Source: an uncultured Lachnospiraceae bacterium (GTDB lineage: Bacteria > Bacillota > Clostridia > Lachnospirales > Lachnospiraceae). From it: DNA of 45,536 nt. This document shows positions 34,964-42,527 of this stretch, one piece after another. The notes beneath the pieces were generated by a model. The model did no database searches. It had not been told where the DNA came from and saw only the letters and a program-made list of their open reading frames with translations. The translations under genes and the position numbers were made by a program. Each line of letters starts with the position of its first letter. Positions within the stretch are counted from its first letter, which is position 1. The DNA lies in the NCBI GenBank assembly GCA_910579935.1, contig CAJTVQ010000034.1, positions 1 to 45,536 of the forward strand, given 5' to 3'.

Positions 34964-35051
34964 AGCCGTTATCTCCTTCGGAAATAGTATATGCGGAAAA
35001 GGGAAATTTAAAGCACGGGAAATAAGATAAGAAATAAAAAGATAAAAGGAT

Positions 35052-35080
35052 TTGATTAATAGGACATTATGTGTTAGTAT
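35052..35080 (+). promoter_or_regulatory. Promoter of the chemotaxis receptor gene
   Basis: TTGATT (35052-35057), a 17-bp spacer and TAGTAT (35075-35080) about 105 bp before ATG 35186. The leader between is AT-rich and without visible structure. Confidence 0.5.
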
Positions 35081-35185
35081 ATTCATACGAAAATTGAATC
35101 TTTTCTATATATGCATTGTTGCATTTTGATCATTTTTCGGATTGAGAATCAGATTTTTCATTATTATACCAAAGGAGTGGTCAAA

Positions 35186-36868
35186 ATGAAGAAAGCAATG
35201 AATCAGTCTTTCATGACCCTGATCTTAAACGGGGTTTCGATCCTTGCACTGATCTTTACGGTGCTGTCGCTGTTTTCCTACAGTTATGTGAATGAGGAAC
35301 TGCGTGAAGCCAATGAAAACCGCTATATGCTGACTTATAATGCAAACCGGTTCATGGACGGTTCCGCTTATCTGACAAATGAAGTGCGGGCTTTTTCCGC
35401 AACCAGAAACCAGGAGCATTATAATAATTACTGGAACGAGATCAACAATCTGAAAAACCGTGATCTGGGCATAGCCGCCATGCAGGAGATCGGTATTACG
35501 GAAAAAGAGCAGGACATGATCCATGCCATGATGGCGCTTTCCAATGAGCTGGTTCCATTGGAAGAGGAAGCGATGAAGCATGTACAGGAGGGTAAACGTG
35601 AGGCTGCACTGGAATATGTGTACGGGGAAGAGTACAGCACTTCCATTGCGGAGATTAATTCTTTGAAAGAGGAGTTCCTGAATGATCTGGATGTAAGAAC
35701 GCTGGCAGAAGTGGAGCGGCTGGAGGAAAAAGCGGAATTTATTAAACTGATGATGTGCATTGCACTGATCATTGTCGGAATCATGCAGCTGCTGAGCATG
35801 ATAGTAGTAAGGCGGAAAATAGTGCGACCTGTTATTGCGGTGCGGGATCAGATGAAGGAGATTTCAGAGGGAAATCTTTCGGCAGATTTTCCGCTGCAGC
35901 CGGACACATCGGAAATCGGCATGTTAGTGGAATCAATCCATGAAACAAAGCGGGAATTGAAAAAATACATACAGGATATAGATGCCAAGCTGGCACAAAT
36001 GGCACAGGGAAAAATGGATCTGGCCATCGACGGGGATTACAGAGGGGAATTTCTTCCGATTCAAACTGCAATGAGGCAGATTTTGGATTCCCTCAACGGC
36101 GCACTTTATAAGATTGCCGTAACGGCAGGACAGGTATCTACGGAGTCGAAGCGGATGGCATCCGGTGCGCAGATACTTTCTGACGGTGCGGTAAAGCAGG
36201 CTTCAGCCGTGCAGGAACTGTCAGCGAGTATTCAGGAAATATCCGGACAGGTAAACCGTACTTCCGAAGACTCGGACAATGCCCGGAAATCAGCTGCGGA
36301 TGCATCCACGCAATTAGAGGTATGCAGTCAGAAGATGGCGGCTTTGACCGTTGCCATAGAGGATATTTCAAAATCTTCCCATCAGATTGGCGGGATCATT
36401 AAGACAATTGAAGATATATCTTTTCAGACCAATATTCTGGCCCTGAATGCAGCAGTGGAGGCAGCGCGTGCAGGTGAAGCCGGAAAAGGATTTGCCGTGG
36501 TGGCAGACGAAGTGCAGAGCCTGGCCAATAAGAGTTCGGTGTCGGCGCAGAATATTACGGAACTGATTCAGAGTTCCATGAAATTGGTAGAGCAGGGAAC
36601 CGCTTTATCCATGGATACCACACAAGCTCTTTCGGCAGGCGTTTCCGGTGCGCAGAAAGCAACGGAATTGGTAGAAAGTATAGCGGAATCCGCAATGCGT
36701 CAGGCGCAGGCGCTGAAACAGCTGACAAAGGGCATGGAACAAATAGCGGAAGTGGTCCAGACCAATGCGGCGACGGCAGAGGAGTCTGCGGAATCTGCGC
36801 AGGAACTTTATAATCAGGCGGAAGAGATGAAGGTTTCCGTCCAGAAGTTCAAACTGCGGAAAGGATAA
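35186..36868 (+). CDS. Methyl-accepting chemotaxis protein
   Basis: Transmembrane signal receptor of 560 residues. TM1 lies at about 10-34, a helical extracytoplasmic sensor region (four-helix-bundle type) follows to about 185, TM2 is near 188-210, a HAMP domain follows, and the rest is the cytoplasmic signalling coil. The hairpin tip is clear: FQTNILALNAAVEAARAGEA near 414-433 and GFAVVADEVQSLANKSS near 436. The ligand cannot be predicted. ATG 35186 follows AAAGGAG by a normal distance; the longer frame from 35111 lies in the leader and is rejected. No chemotaxis operon is adjacent, so it is an orphan receptor feeding CheA encoded elsewhere. Confidence 0.93.
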   Translation: MKKAMNQSFMTLILNGVSILALIFTVLSLFSYSYVNEELREANENRYMLTYNANRFMDGSAYLTNEVRAFSATRNQEHYNNYWNEINNLKNRDLGIAAMQEIGITEKEQDMIHAMMALSNELVPLEEEAMKHVQEGKREAALEYVYGEEYSTSIAEINSLKEEFLNDLDVRTLAEVERLEEKAEFIKLMMCIALIIVGIMQLLSMIVVRRKIVRPVIAVRDQMKEISEGNLSADFPLQPDTSEIGMLVESIHETKRELKKYIQDIDAKLAQMAQGKMDLAIDGDYRGEFLPIQTAMRQILDSLNGALYKIAVTAGQVSTESKRMASGAQILSDGAVKQASAVQELSASIQEISGQVNRTSEDSDNARKSAADASTQLEVCSQKMAALTVAIEDISKSSHQIGGIIKTIEDISFQTNILALNAAVEAARAGEAGKGFAVVADEVQSLANKSSVSAQNITELIQSSMKLVEQGTALSMDTTQALSAGVSGAQKATELVESIAESAMRQAQALKQLTKGMEQIAEVVQTNAATAEESAESAQELYNQAEEMKVSVQKFKLRKG

Positions 36869-36893
36869 GGGGAATACGAGACAAAAACAAATT

Positions 36894-36927
36894 ATGCCGG
36901 AATATCTGTGATCAGGTATTCCGGCAT
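36894..36927. terminator. Bidirectional terminator
   Basis: ATGCCGGAATA (36894-36904) pairs with TATTCCGGCAT (36917-36927) across a 12-base loop. On the minus strand it is followed by a T-rich stretch. It lies between the convergent chemotaxis receptor and the DUF4304-like gene. Confidence 0.75.
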
Positions 36928-36944
36928 TGCTGACTGAAACGGAT

Positions 36945-37637
36945 TCAGGTCAGGGTAGAAAGAATAAACTCCCATTTATCATCTTCCGGCCATTGAGAAA
37001 AGGCTTTGACTTCCTGATAAAGAGACTGACTGGCCTTTATGGTTTCGTCAGACAGGCCGAAACGCCGCTGGGCATCCCTTAAGTGCGGGATATTGTCCCG
37101 TACGGCGGAACTCATCTGGGCTACGCTGAAATAATTCAGCAGGAGGACTCTCTGGGAGTTCCATCGGTTCAGCCATTCTTTTTTCTTCGTTTCCCAGTCA
37201 TCCAGCCCTTGTATTTCTGTAAGCTGAGGCAGTATATAGTCACGCAGATCGCTGCGGATCCGCTGCTTAATATCTTCTAAATCCATATCCTGCAGAACGG
37301 AATTTTTGTATCCGTCGATCTGATACCCCTTTGCAGTCCGATAGGGATGGAGGTTGCCGCAGTCCGGCAACAGGGAATCTTCATGTATGGAATCGCTCCA
37401 TGCAGTCCACTCTTTCAGTGTTTCCAGTGAAATTTGTTTAGGAAAAGTCTTGATGTGGAACCAAAAGGTATATCCGGTATTGCTGGAATTGAACTGTGAA
37501 CTTTGAATCTTGACTGCTACGCAGCAATCCTCCCGCATATGGTAATAAGTTTGTCCAATGGAGGTGTAGCCTGCATTTTCAAATTCCGGCTTTACGACTT
37601 CTTCCAGAATGATCGTCTTCTTTTCTTTCGGGGTCAT
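36945..37637 (-). CDS. DUF4304-like protein
   Basis: A 230-residue soluble protein. The N-terminal half (VKPEFENAGYTSIGQTYYHM, then VAVKIQSSQFNSSNTGYTFW) resembles the DUF4304 family, proteins of unknown role with a mixed alpha/beta fold. The C-terminal 110 residues are helical and rich in Trp, Arg and Asp. ATG 37637 follows AAAGGAG (about 8 bp). It is the last chromosomal gene before the integrative element and faces away from it. Function unknown. Confidence 0.72.
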   Translation of the reverse strand: MTPKEKKTIILEEVVKPEFENAGYTSIGQTYYHMREDCCVAVKIQSSQFNSSNTGYTFWFHIKTFPKQISLETLKEWTAWSDSIHEDSLLPDCGNLHPYRTAKGYQIDGYKNSVLQDMDLEDIKQRIRSDLRDYILPQLTEIQGLDDWETKKKEWLNRWNSQRVLLLNYFSVAQMSSAVRDNIPHLRDAQRRFGLSDETIKASQSLYQEVKAFSQWPEDDKWEFILSTLT

Positions 37638-37735
37638 GGGAATCTCCTTTTTAATAGTTATTGAATATCTTGCAAAACCATGTCTGATACAATTTTAGCA
37701 CAATGGGAATAAAAAGCAATAGAGAAAAGCATTTA

Positions 37736-37777
37736 AAAAGAAAACAGCGGAAAGCCGCCCAAACACGGCATTTCCGC
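37736..37777 (-). terminator. Terminator of the interrupted tRNA gene
   Basis: Read on the minus strand: GCGGAAA (37777-37771) pairs with TTTCCGC (37753-37747), inner GCCG/CGGC extends the stem, and TGTTTTCTTTTT follows. It begins 15 bp after the tRNA 3' end at 37792, the place for a tRNA terminator. Confidence 0.75.
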
Positions 37778-37791
37778 CTAAAAAGGAAGAA

Positions 37792-37812
37792 TGGAGATAA
37801 CGGGACTCGAAC
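37792..37812 (-). other. tRNA 3'-end fragment, presumed attL of the element
   Basis: The minus strand reads GTTCGAGTCCCGTTATCTCC then A: the 3' half of a T-arm, a 7-base acceptor strand (TATCTCC) and the discriminator A of a tRNA. Beyond it (37813 on) the sequence no longer matches a tRNA. This is the pattern left when an element recombines into the 3' end of a tRNA gene: one end keeps only the duplicated 3' end, the other the whole tRNA. The amino acid cannot be told from this part. Confidence 0.75.
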
Positions 37813-37972
37813 GCATGTTTTGCATATAACTAAAAGCTAATAAAATATTGATAGAAAGGGGCTTTACGGGTATCTGTATTTGAGAAGATTTAGTCAAAAT
37901 ATATAGAAAATGTTGAAAAAGGTAATCAAAGTTCATCGTAAGGGTGGACTTATTTTTTTGGAGGAGTAGAGA

Positions 37973-38272
37973 ATGGAGCGGATATATTTAGCCAAAAAGA
38001 ATGTGGAGAATCAGTTTCATTTTTATGTATTGATAAAAGAATTAGTAGACATTTTTTTAAGAGGGATAGAAGTGGATTGCTGGAAAATGGATAAGAAATT
38101 TCGAAAGCGGCTATATGAGGAATTTATCAGGCATGACGGGATGTATGTGCAGATATTTTTTGGAAGCTATGCGAAAATTGTGTTTTCGTTATGTGATGAA
38201 GAAATAGAAAAGGAATTTGGCGCATTGGTTTTTGAAATGGATGGGACACATGTACAGTATTATTTAAGTTGA
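37973..38272 (+). CDS. First gene of the element, unknown function
   Basis: A 99-residue protein, AT-rich codon use, no recognised family. It is a mix of aromatic and charged residues (KNVENQFHFYVLIKELVDIF, later VQIFFGSYAKIVFSL) with no membrane segment long enough to be certain. GGAGGAG precedes the ATG by a normal distance and a terminator follows directly, so it looks like a separate one-gene unit at the element's edge. Small genes at this place are sometimes excision or regulatory factors, but nothing here shows a DNA-binding motif. Confidence 0.6.
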   Translation: MERIYLAKKNVENQFHFYVLIKELVDIFLRGIEVDCWKMDKKFRKRLYEEFIRHDGMYVQIFFGSYAKIVFSLCDEEIEKEFGALVFEMDGTHVQYYLS

Positions 38273-38278
38273 AAATTA

Positions 38279-38305
38279 CAGGCTTTTTAGAAAGTCTGTT
38301 TTTTT
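38279..38305 (+). terminator. Terminator after the 99-residue gene
   Basis: CAGGCTTT (38279-38286) pairs with AAAGTCTG (38291-38298; one G-T pair) with loop TTAG and is followed by seven T. It isolates the first gene from parA. Confidence 0.8.
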
Positions 38306-38336
38306 ATAAAATTTTTATATTATGGAGGAATATAAA

Positions 38337-39137
38337 ATGGGAAAAATTATTGCGATTGCGAATCAAAAAGGAGGAGTGGGTAAAACAACGACCTGCATCA
38401 ATCTGGGAGTGGGCCTTGCAAGACAGGGCAAAAAAGTATTACTGGTGGATTTTGACCCACAGGGAAACACGACACAGTCTTTGGGATATAATCCGGACCT
38501 GTTGGAGTTAACGATCAGTGATGTACTGGATGAAATGATAGCAAAGAATTATGATATTTCGTATGATACGGCAATTCTTCATAACGGGGAACAGGTGGAC
38601 CTGCTTCCTGCCAATATCGAACTGGCCACCATGGAAATGAAGCTGCTGGCAGTTTATATCGGAAGGGAAAAAATCCTTGGCAATTACCTGAAGATGATAA
38701 CAGGGAGGTATGATTATATTCTCCTGGATTGCAAACCGAGTCTGGATATTATTACCTTAAATGCGCTGACAGCGGCCGACAGTGTGCTGATTCCGGTTCA
38801 GGCACAGTTTTACAGTGTAAAGGGACTGGAACAGCTGCTGAATACAATCAGCCAGGTTGTAACAGGCGGACTGAATGCGGGACTGACCATAGAAGGGATT
38901 CTGCTTACGCTTGCCAATTCGCAGACAAATAACTTTAAGGAAATCCGGAAAGTGGTGGAGAATGCATATGGCGGGCATATCAGAATATTTGAAAATTTTA
39001 TTCCGCGGGCCGTAACGGCAGAAGAGGCTCCGGCATCCGGAACAAGCATTTATCTGTATGACGGAACGGGAAAAGTGGCCGCTGCCTATGAGCGGTTTAC
39101 AGAAGAGTTTCTGAAAGGCGGTGGCAGGGATGAGTAG
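38337..39137 (+). CDS. parA: ParA/Soj-type partition ATPase
   Basis: Deviant Walker A ATPase of 266 residues that helps segregate the excised or replicating element. KGGVGKTT (residues 11-18) with the signature Lys, the second nucleotide motif VDFDPQGN near 40, and YILLDCKPSLDIITLNALTA near 124-143 are seen. ATG 38337 follows GGAGG (38323-38327) by 9 bp; ATG 38322 overlaps that site and is rejected. Its end overlaps the next gene by 8 bp, so the partner is co-translated. Confidence 0.93.
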   Translation: MGKIIAIANQKGGVGKTTTCINLGVGLARQGKKVLLVDFDPQGNTTQSLGYNPDLLELTISDVLDEMIAKNYDISYDTAILHNGEQVDLLPANIELATMEMKLLAVYIGREKILGNYLKMITGRYDYILLDCKPSLDIITLNALTAADSVLIPVQAQFYSVKGLEQLLNTISQVVTGGLNAGLTIEGILLTLANSQTNNFKEIRKVVENAYGGHIRIFENFIPRAVTAEEAPASGTSIYLYDGTGKVAAAYERFTEEFLKGGGRDE

Positions 39138-40827
39138 GAAGGTTCCGTCGGTATCTGCGGCTAATTATGCATCTATTTTTACGGCACCCGTATTCAGGGA
39201 TCAGAACGGGGAGTGGTACAGGGATGTGGGATATGGGGATTCCCTTGATATTATCCGGGATAACTTTCTGAGTGCAGGGAAATCGTTTGTTGCGATTGGA
39301 TATTATCTGAAGCATATCAGGGAGAAGGAACTGTATAAAGAGGGAGGTTATGCAAATATATGGGAGTGCGCCCGGGCAGAGTTCGGGCTGTCAGATACTG
39401 CTGCATCAAACTATATGAAGATGAATGATGCATACTCTGTAAATGGCAATACGCCTGTTTTGGATGATAAATATGGGGGATTTAACAAAAGCCAGCTGCA
39501 GGAGATGCTTGCGCTGACTACGGAGAAGCGGGAAGAGATTGTACCGGAGCAGACTGTAAGTGAAATCAGGGAGATGGCAAAAGAAGAGAAGAAGGAAAAA
39601 GAACCTTCAGAGGCAGAAATCCGAAGGTTTTATGCCGGTTATGTGAAAGATATGGATAATGAACCGAGGAATACCCTGAAAGAGCGTCTGAAGGAAAAAT
39701 ACAGACATACATATGTAGGTTGTGATGATATTAGTTGGCGGGGATCCGCGAGGGGAATCCGGATCAATAAAGCGGATGAAATCACATGGACGCAGTTGGT
39801 AAAGCTGATTGACCGGTATATTCCGCAGAAAGAAGAGAAAGCGGTGGAGGCAGTACAGGAAGAAGCGGAACCGCAGATTCCTGGTCAGATGGTGATAGGA
39901 GATTATCCGGAAGTGATGCCGGAAGGTACGGAAGAGCTGGACAGAAAAGCGGAAAAACTGTCTTCTTACGGACTTACGGTTACGGAATATCCGGAAGGAA
40001 GCTTACTGACAACAGAAGGGTGCGGGTATAAGTATGACTGCTTTGCATGTGCGCAGGATTGTGGGATCCGTCAGAAGGACAGGTATTGTGTTGAGGCGCC
40101 TTTGGGGAATCCGTTTTCCTGTACAACGATGAATGTGCTTGGGCAGATTAAAGGGGAAATGGGGGATGCCTGTCAGTTTATCAATCAGGAAAAGGCTTAC
40201 CACCGGCCGGGAGATAACGCGGCGGATCCGTGCTGCAAAGAATGTACGGAAACCTGTGGATACAGATGCCACAGATCTGTAGCAAAAACGGATGAAGGAG
40301 AAAGTAGTGTTGGCAGTATACCCAAAGCGCAGGATGTGAAAGAGAGCACACCGGAATCCGAGCAGGAAGAAATCATACAGCCGGAACAGCCGGCATTGAA
40401 AAAAGAAAAAGAGGATATTATTTTTATCAGCGGTGCACATGAAAAATTCTACTATGAGAAATTGAAAAAGGTCAGGTATCAGGACGTGTATCATAAAGCG
40501 CTTGTATATTGTCTTGGCATTAATGATGATACGAGAAGGAATGTCAGCAGTATCTATGATTTTAAGACAGGCAATGTGAAACCGGAGTGTCTGAATGAAG
40601 GCTGGCAGACCAGCGGGAGCATGAAAGTAGTCAGGCTGGCATTCAATCTTTACTGCAACAGTATGCCAAGCGTTTTTGATTACGATAATGCGGAAGACCA
40701 GGTAGACGAGTGCAAATGTTATACAGTGGAGGAAATTTTCTGCTGCGCTTATGCACCGTATTTTTGGCAGGCGGTGAGAATCCGGTATCCGGAATATGCC
40801 ATGTCAGGGGAAGAGGGGGACAGATAA
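39130..40827 (+). CDS. ParB-like / Cys-rich / DUF6075-type fusion protein
   Basis: A 565-residue protein with three parts. Residues 30-130 (DNFLSAGKSFVAIGYYLKHI, ANIWECARAEFGLSDTAASN) form a DUF3102-like DNA-binding-type region seen in the genes after parA of Tn1549-like elements. Residues about 285-385 hold a dense cluster of about 12 Cys (YDCFACAQDCG, DPCCKECTETCGYRC), likely metal-binding. The end, about 430-565 (GAHEKFYYEKLKKVRYQDVY, LGINDDTRRNVSSIYD, SGSMKVVRLAFNLYC), matches what I remember as DUF6075, which often stands alone. It overlaps parA and is its probable partner, but the ParB role is inferred from place. ATG 39130 chosen over GTG 39121. Confidence 0.75.
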   Translation: MSRKVPSVSAANYASIFTAPVFRDQNGEWYRDVGYGDSLDIIRDNFLSAGKSFVAIGYYLKHIREKELYKEGGYANIWECARAEFGLSDTAASNYMKMNDAYSVNGNTPVLDDKYGGFNKSQLQEMLALTTEKREEIVPEQTVSEIREMAKEEKKEKEPSEAEIRRFYAGYVKDMDNEPRNTLKERLKEKYRHTYVGCDDISWRGSARGIRINKADEITWTQLVKLIDRYIPQKEEKAVEAVQEEAEPQIPGQMVIGDYPEVMPEGTEELDRKAEKLSSYGLTVTEYPEGSLLTTEGCGYKYDCFACAQDCGIRQKDRYCVEAPLGNPFSCTTMNVLGQIKGEMGDACQFINQEKAYHRPGDNAADPCCKECTETCGYRCHRSVAKTDEGESSVGSIPKAQDVKESTPESEQEEIIQPEQPALKKEKEDIIFISGAHEKFYYEKLKKVRYQDVYHKALVYCLGINDDTRRNVSSIYDFKTGNVKPECLNEGWQTSGSMKVVRLAFNLYCNSMPSVFDYDNAEDQVDECKCYTVEEIFCCAYAPYFWQAVRIRYPEYAMSGEEGDR

Positions 40828-40828
40828 G

Positions 40829-40996
40829 ATGAAAACAAGAAAATGCAAAGGCTGCTATGCGGCAATTACAGGAGCACATCCAAAAGCAGGGAAAGCCCAC
40901 GGATGCAGCCTGGGTTATAAAACGGACGGAACCGGGATTCCTTTGGAAGAATGTCCCAAACCGAAATCATGGAAACAGCTTGACCAGTATAAATAG
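40829..40996 (+). CDS. Small Cys-containing protein
   Basis: A 55-residue basic protein with Cys at KCKGC, GCSLGY and ECPKP, spaced like a small zinc knuckle. Its ATG is one base after the stop of the preceding gene, and GAGGGGGA lies 7 bp upstream, so it belongs to the parA operon. I do not recognise a family. It also carries a Gly- and Lys-rich middle (GAHPKAGKAHG). Probably metal- or nucleic-acid-binding, by composition only. Confidence 0.7.
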   Translation: MKTRKCKGCYAAITGAHPKAGKAHGCSLGYKTDGTGIPLEECPKPKSWKQLDQYK

Positions 40997-41003
40997 AATC
41001 ACG

Positions 41004-41065
41004 CTATATAATGCAATCGCATATTATATAGATACTGTACCGGTACCTCCAAATTAACCTGGTAC
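41004..41065. promoter_or_regulatory. Inverted repeats upstream of rep
   Basis: CTATATAAT (41004-41012) and ATTATATAG (41023-41031) form an imperfect AT-rich palindrome. The perfect palindrome GTACCGGTAC (41037-41046) follows, and GGTAC recurs at 41061-41065. These may be operator or partition sites between the parA operon and rep. Confidence 0.45.
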
Positions 41066-41074
41066 AGGTGAAGG

Positions 41075-41099
41075 GCAGCGGGAAATCCCGCTGCTTTTT
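41075..41099 (+). terminator. Rho-independent terminator before rep
   Basis: GCAGCGGG (41075-41082), loop AAAT, CCCGCTGC (41087-41094), then TTTTT. A clear end for the parA operon. Confidence 0.9.
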
Positions 41100-41233
41100 C
41101 AATGAGGGAAATACAAATATATCACGAAAGTAAGCCATAATGCATGTTCCTGCCATTCCTGGGGATGGCAGGGGAGGGAGGTGACGGGAGAGCAGTACGG
41201 AAAGGATACAAAAAAGAAAAGCGAGGTTATGGG

Positions 41234-42244
41234 ATGAATGGGAGAAATGATTTGGCTTTCCAGTATTTTTTAGGGGAGGAAAGCGAACAGTTTAATTTTA
41301 TTAAGGTACCAAAAATATTTTTTTCCGATAAGCGTTTTGAACCGTTGTCATATGGCGCGAAGATTTTGTACGGCCTTCTTTTGGACAGAATGGGTCTGTC
41401 GAGGAAAAACCAGTGGTATGATGATCAGAACCGGGTTTATGTAATTTATACCATTGGAAAAATCCAGGAAGATTTTGCAGTCAGTAAAACCGTGGCGGTG
41501 CGTTTCATGAAAGAACTGGAGGATTTCGGACTGATCGAGAAGAAACGCCGTCCGAATGCAGCAGCCATGATATATGTGAAAAATTTTATCCTTCCGGAGA
41601 CGGCAGAAGGGAAAATGCAGCAAAACAGCGGAAGTCTGCATAATGGACTTCCGGAAGTCCAGAATATGGAAGTCCAAAATCCGGACTTCCAAAAAAGCGC
41701 AGAAATACCCGGAAGTCCAAAATCCGGACTTCCAAAAACTGAACTTCCGGAAGTCCAAAATATGGAATCTAATAAGACTAATAAGAATAAGACTAATAAG
41801 AAGAATATATCATCTTCTTCTGTATCTGAAATGGATGAGGAAGACGTGGAGAAGATGATGAAGGAAAAAATACATTATTCCGGTATTGTTAATGCAGGAT
41901 ATGATAAAGAACTTGCGGACGCCATGCTGAAAAGTCTTGCGGAATTATTCCGTTCCGGCAGACAAAAGCTGAAAATAAACAGCCAGACCCTGCCGGTGAA
42001 ACAGGTAAAGGAAAAAGTATGGGACAACCTGACGGAAAGAAGTTTCTGCCTGATACTGGAAAATATCAGGGGCAGCGGAATGGAGGCCGTATATAATCTG
42101 CAGAACTATCTGGTGACCTGTTTTTATAATCTGGTGCTGCTGGAATATAAGCAAAATTCTGAAAAACGGCAGAATGAATTCAGCGGTTTTGAACAGAGAC
42201 AGTATGATTTTGAGGTGTTGGAGAATCAGCTGCTGGAGATCTAG
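41234..42244 (+). CDS. repA: Replication initiator, RepA_N family
   Basis: A 336-residue initiator of the kind shared by RepA_N plasmids and Tn1549-like elements. Residues 5-120 form the RepA_N domain (FNFIKVPKIFFSDKRFEPLS, YGAKILYGLLLDRMGLSRKN, FAVSKTVAVRFMKELEDFGL), a winged-helix DNA-binding fold. A low-complexity linker (about 128-200) is encoded by the iteron array and the AT-rich repeats. The end, about 210-336, is a DUF6017-like C-terminal domain (recalled name). ATG 41234 is 7 bp after GCGAGG; the longer frame from 41144 lacks a good site. The TAG at 42242 is immediately followed, in the same frame, by the next small gene. Confidence 0.87.
   Translation: MNGRNDLAFQYFLGEESEQFNFIKVPKIFFSDKRFEPLSYGAKILYGLLLDRMGLSRKNQWYDDQNRVYVIYTIGKIQEDFAVSKTVAVRFMKELEDFGLIEKKRRPNAAAMIYVKNFILPETAEGKMQQNSGSLHNGLPEVQNMEVQNPDFQKSAEIPGSPKSGLPKTELPEVQNMESNKTNKNKTNKKNISSSSVSEMDEEDVEKMMKEKIHYSGIVNAGYDKELADAMLKSLAELFRSGRQKLKINSQTLPVKQVKEKVWDNLTERSFCLILENIRGSGMEAVYNLQNYLVTCFYNLVLLEYKQNSEKRQNEFSGFEQRQYDFEVLENQLLEI
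41630..41756. repeat. Iteron array GGAAGTCC/GGACTTCC inside rep
   Basis: Seven exact 8-bp units lie in 112 bp: GGACTTCC at 41645, 41683, 41726 and GGAAGTCC at 41653, 41668, 41711, 41749. Variants are at 41630 (GGAAGTCT) and 41741 (GAACTTCC). Three are arranged head to head as inverted pairs (41645/41653, 41668/41683, 41711/41726). RepA_N plasmids such as pAD1 are known to carry their origin with repeats in the middle of the rep gene, so this is the likely initiator-binding part of the origin. Confidence 0.8.
41771..41800. repeat. AT-rich 15-bp tandem repeat, possible unwinding element
   Basis: AATAAGACTAATAAG occurs twice in tandem (41771-41785, 41786-41800), starting 14 bp after the last iteron. 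AT-rich tandem repeats beside iterons commonly serve as DNA unwinding elements. It encodes NKTNKNKTNK within the rep linker. Confidence 0.65.
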
Positions 42245-42514
42245 ATAAAGGCGGACAGGAAAGAGATAAAGAAACAGCAGAAACAGGAGCGACAGGAGAA
42301 AAGAGTAAAAAGGCTTGAAAAGAAAATTTTGGAGACTGGTTACTACGGCCTGAGGGAATGCAGCCTTGACCGTATATATGCTGATAAATGGCTTGGGGAA
42401 GACAGGATTGCGGAGTTGGAGGAAATGAGACAGCAGGCAGCCAGGAAAAAACGGGGCGAGCCAGTGCAGATGAGCCTGTTTGATTTACCGGGGATGAATC
42501 AAGACAAATCGTAG
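42245..42514 (+). CDS. Small coiled-coil protein with clamp-binding-like motif, ATA start
   Basis: An 89-residue charged protein: Lys/Glu/Gln-rich helix (about 1-28), GYYGLRECSLDRIYADKWLG near 31-50, and EPVQMSLFDLPG near the end. QMSLFDL fits the beta sliding clamp-binding consensus (QLSLF/QxSLFDL). GGAG (42235-42238) lies 6 bp before codon ATA 42245, where an ATG would be expected; no ATG occurs in frame before the conserved-looking region, and TTG 42329 would delete a third of the protein. So ATA is either a rare start or a mutated ATG. It is in the same frame as rep, right after its TAG, so read-through is a third option. The place next to rep suggests a replication accessory role. Confidence 0.65.
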   Translation: MKADRKEIKKQQKQERQEKRVKRLEKKILETGYYGLRECSLDRIYADKWLGEDRIAELEEMRQQAARKKRGEPVQMSLFDLPGMNQDKS

Positions 42515-42527
42515 GAGGAAAGAATAC

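Noticed and set aside
41645..41756. CRISPR-like array
   Set aside because: Units are only 8 bp, in both orientations, unevenly spaced, and lie inside a coding frame; they fit iterons better.
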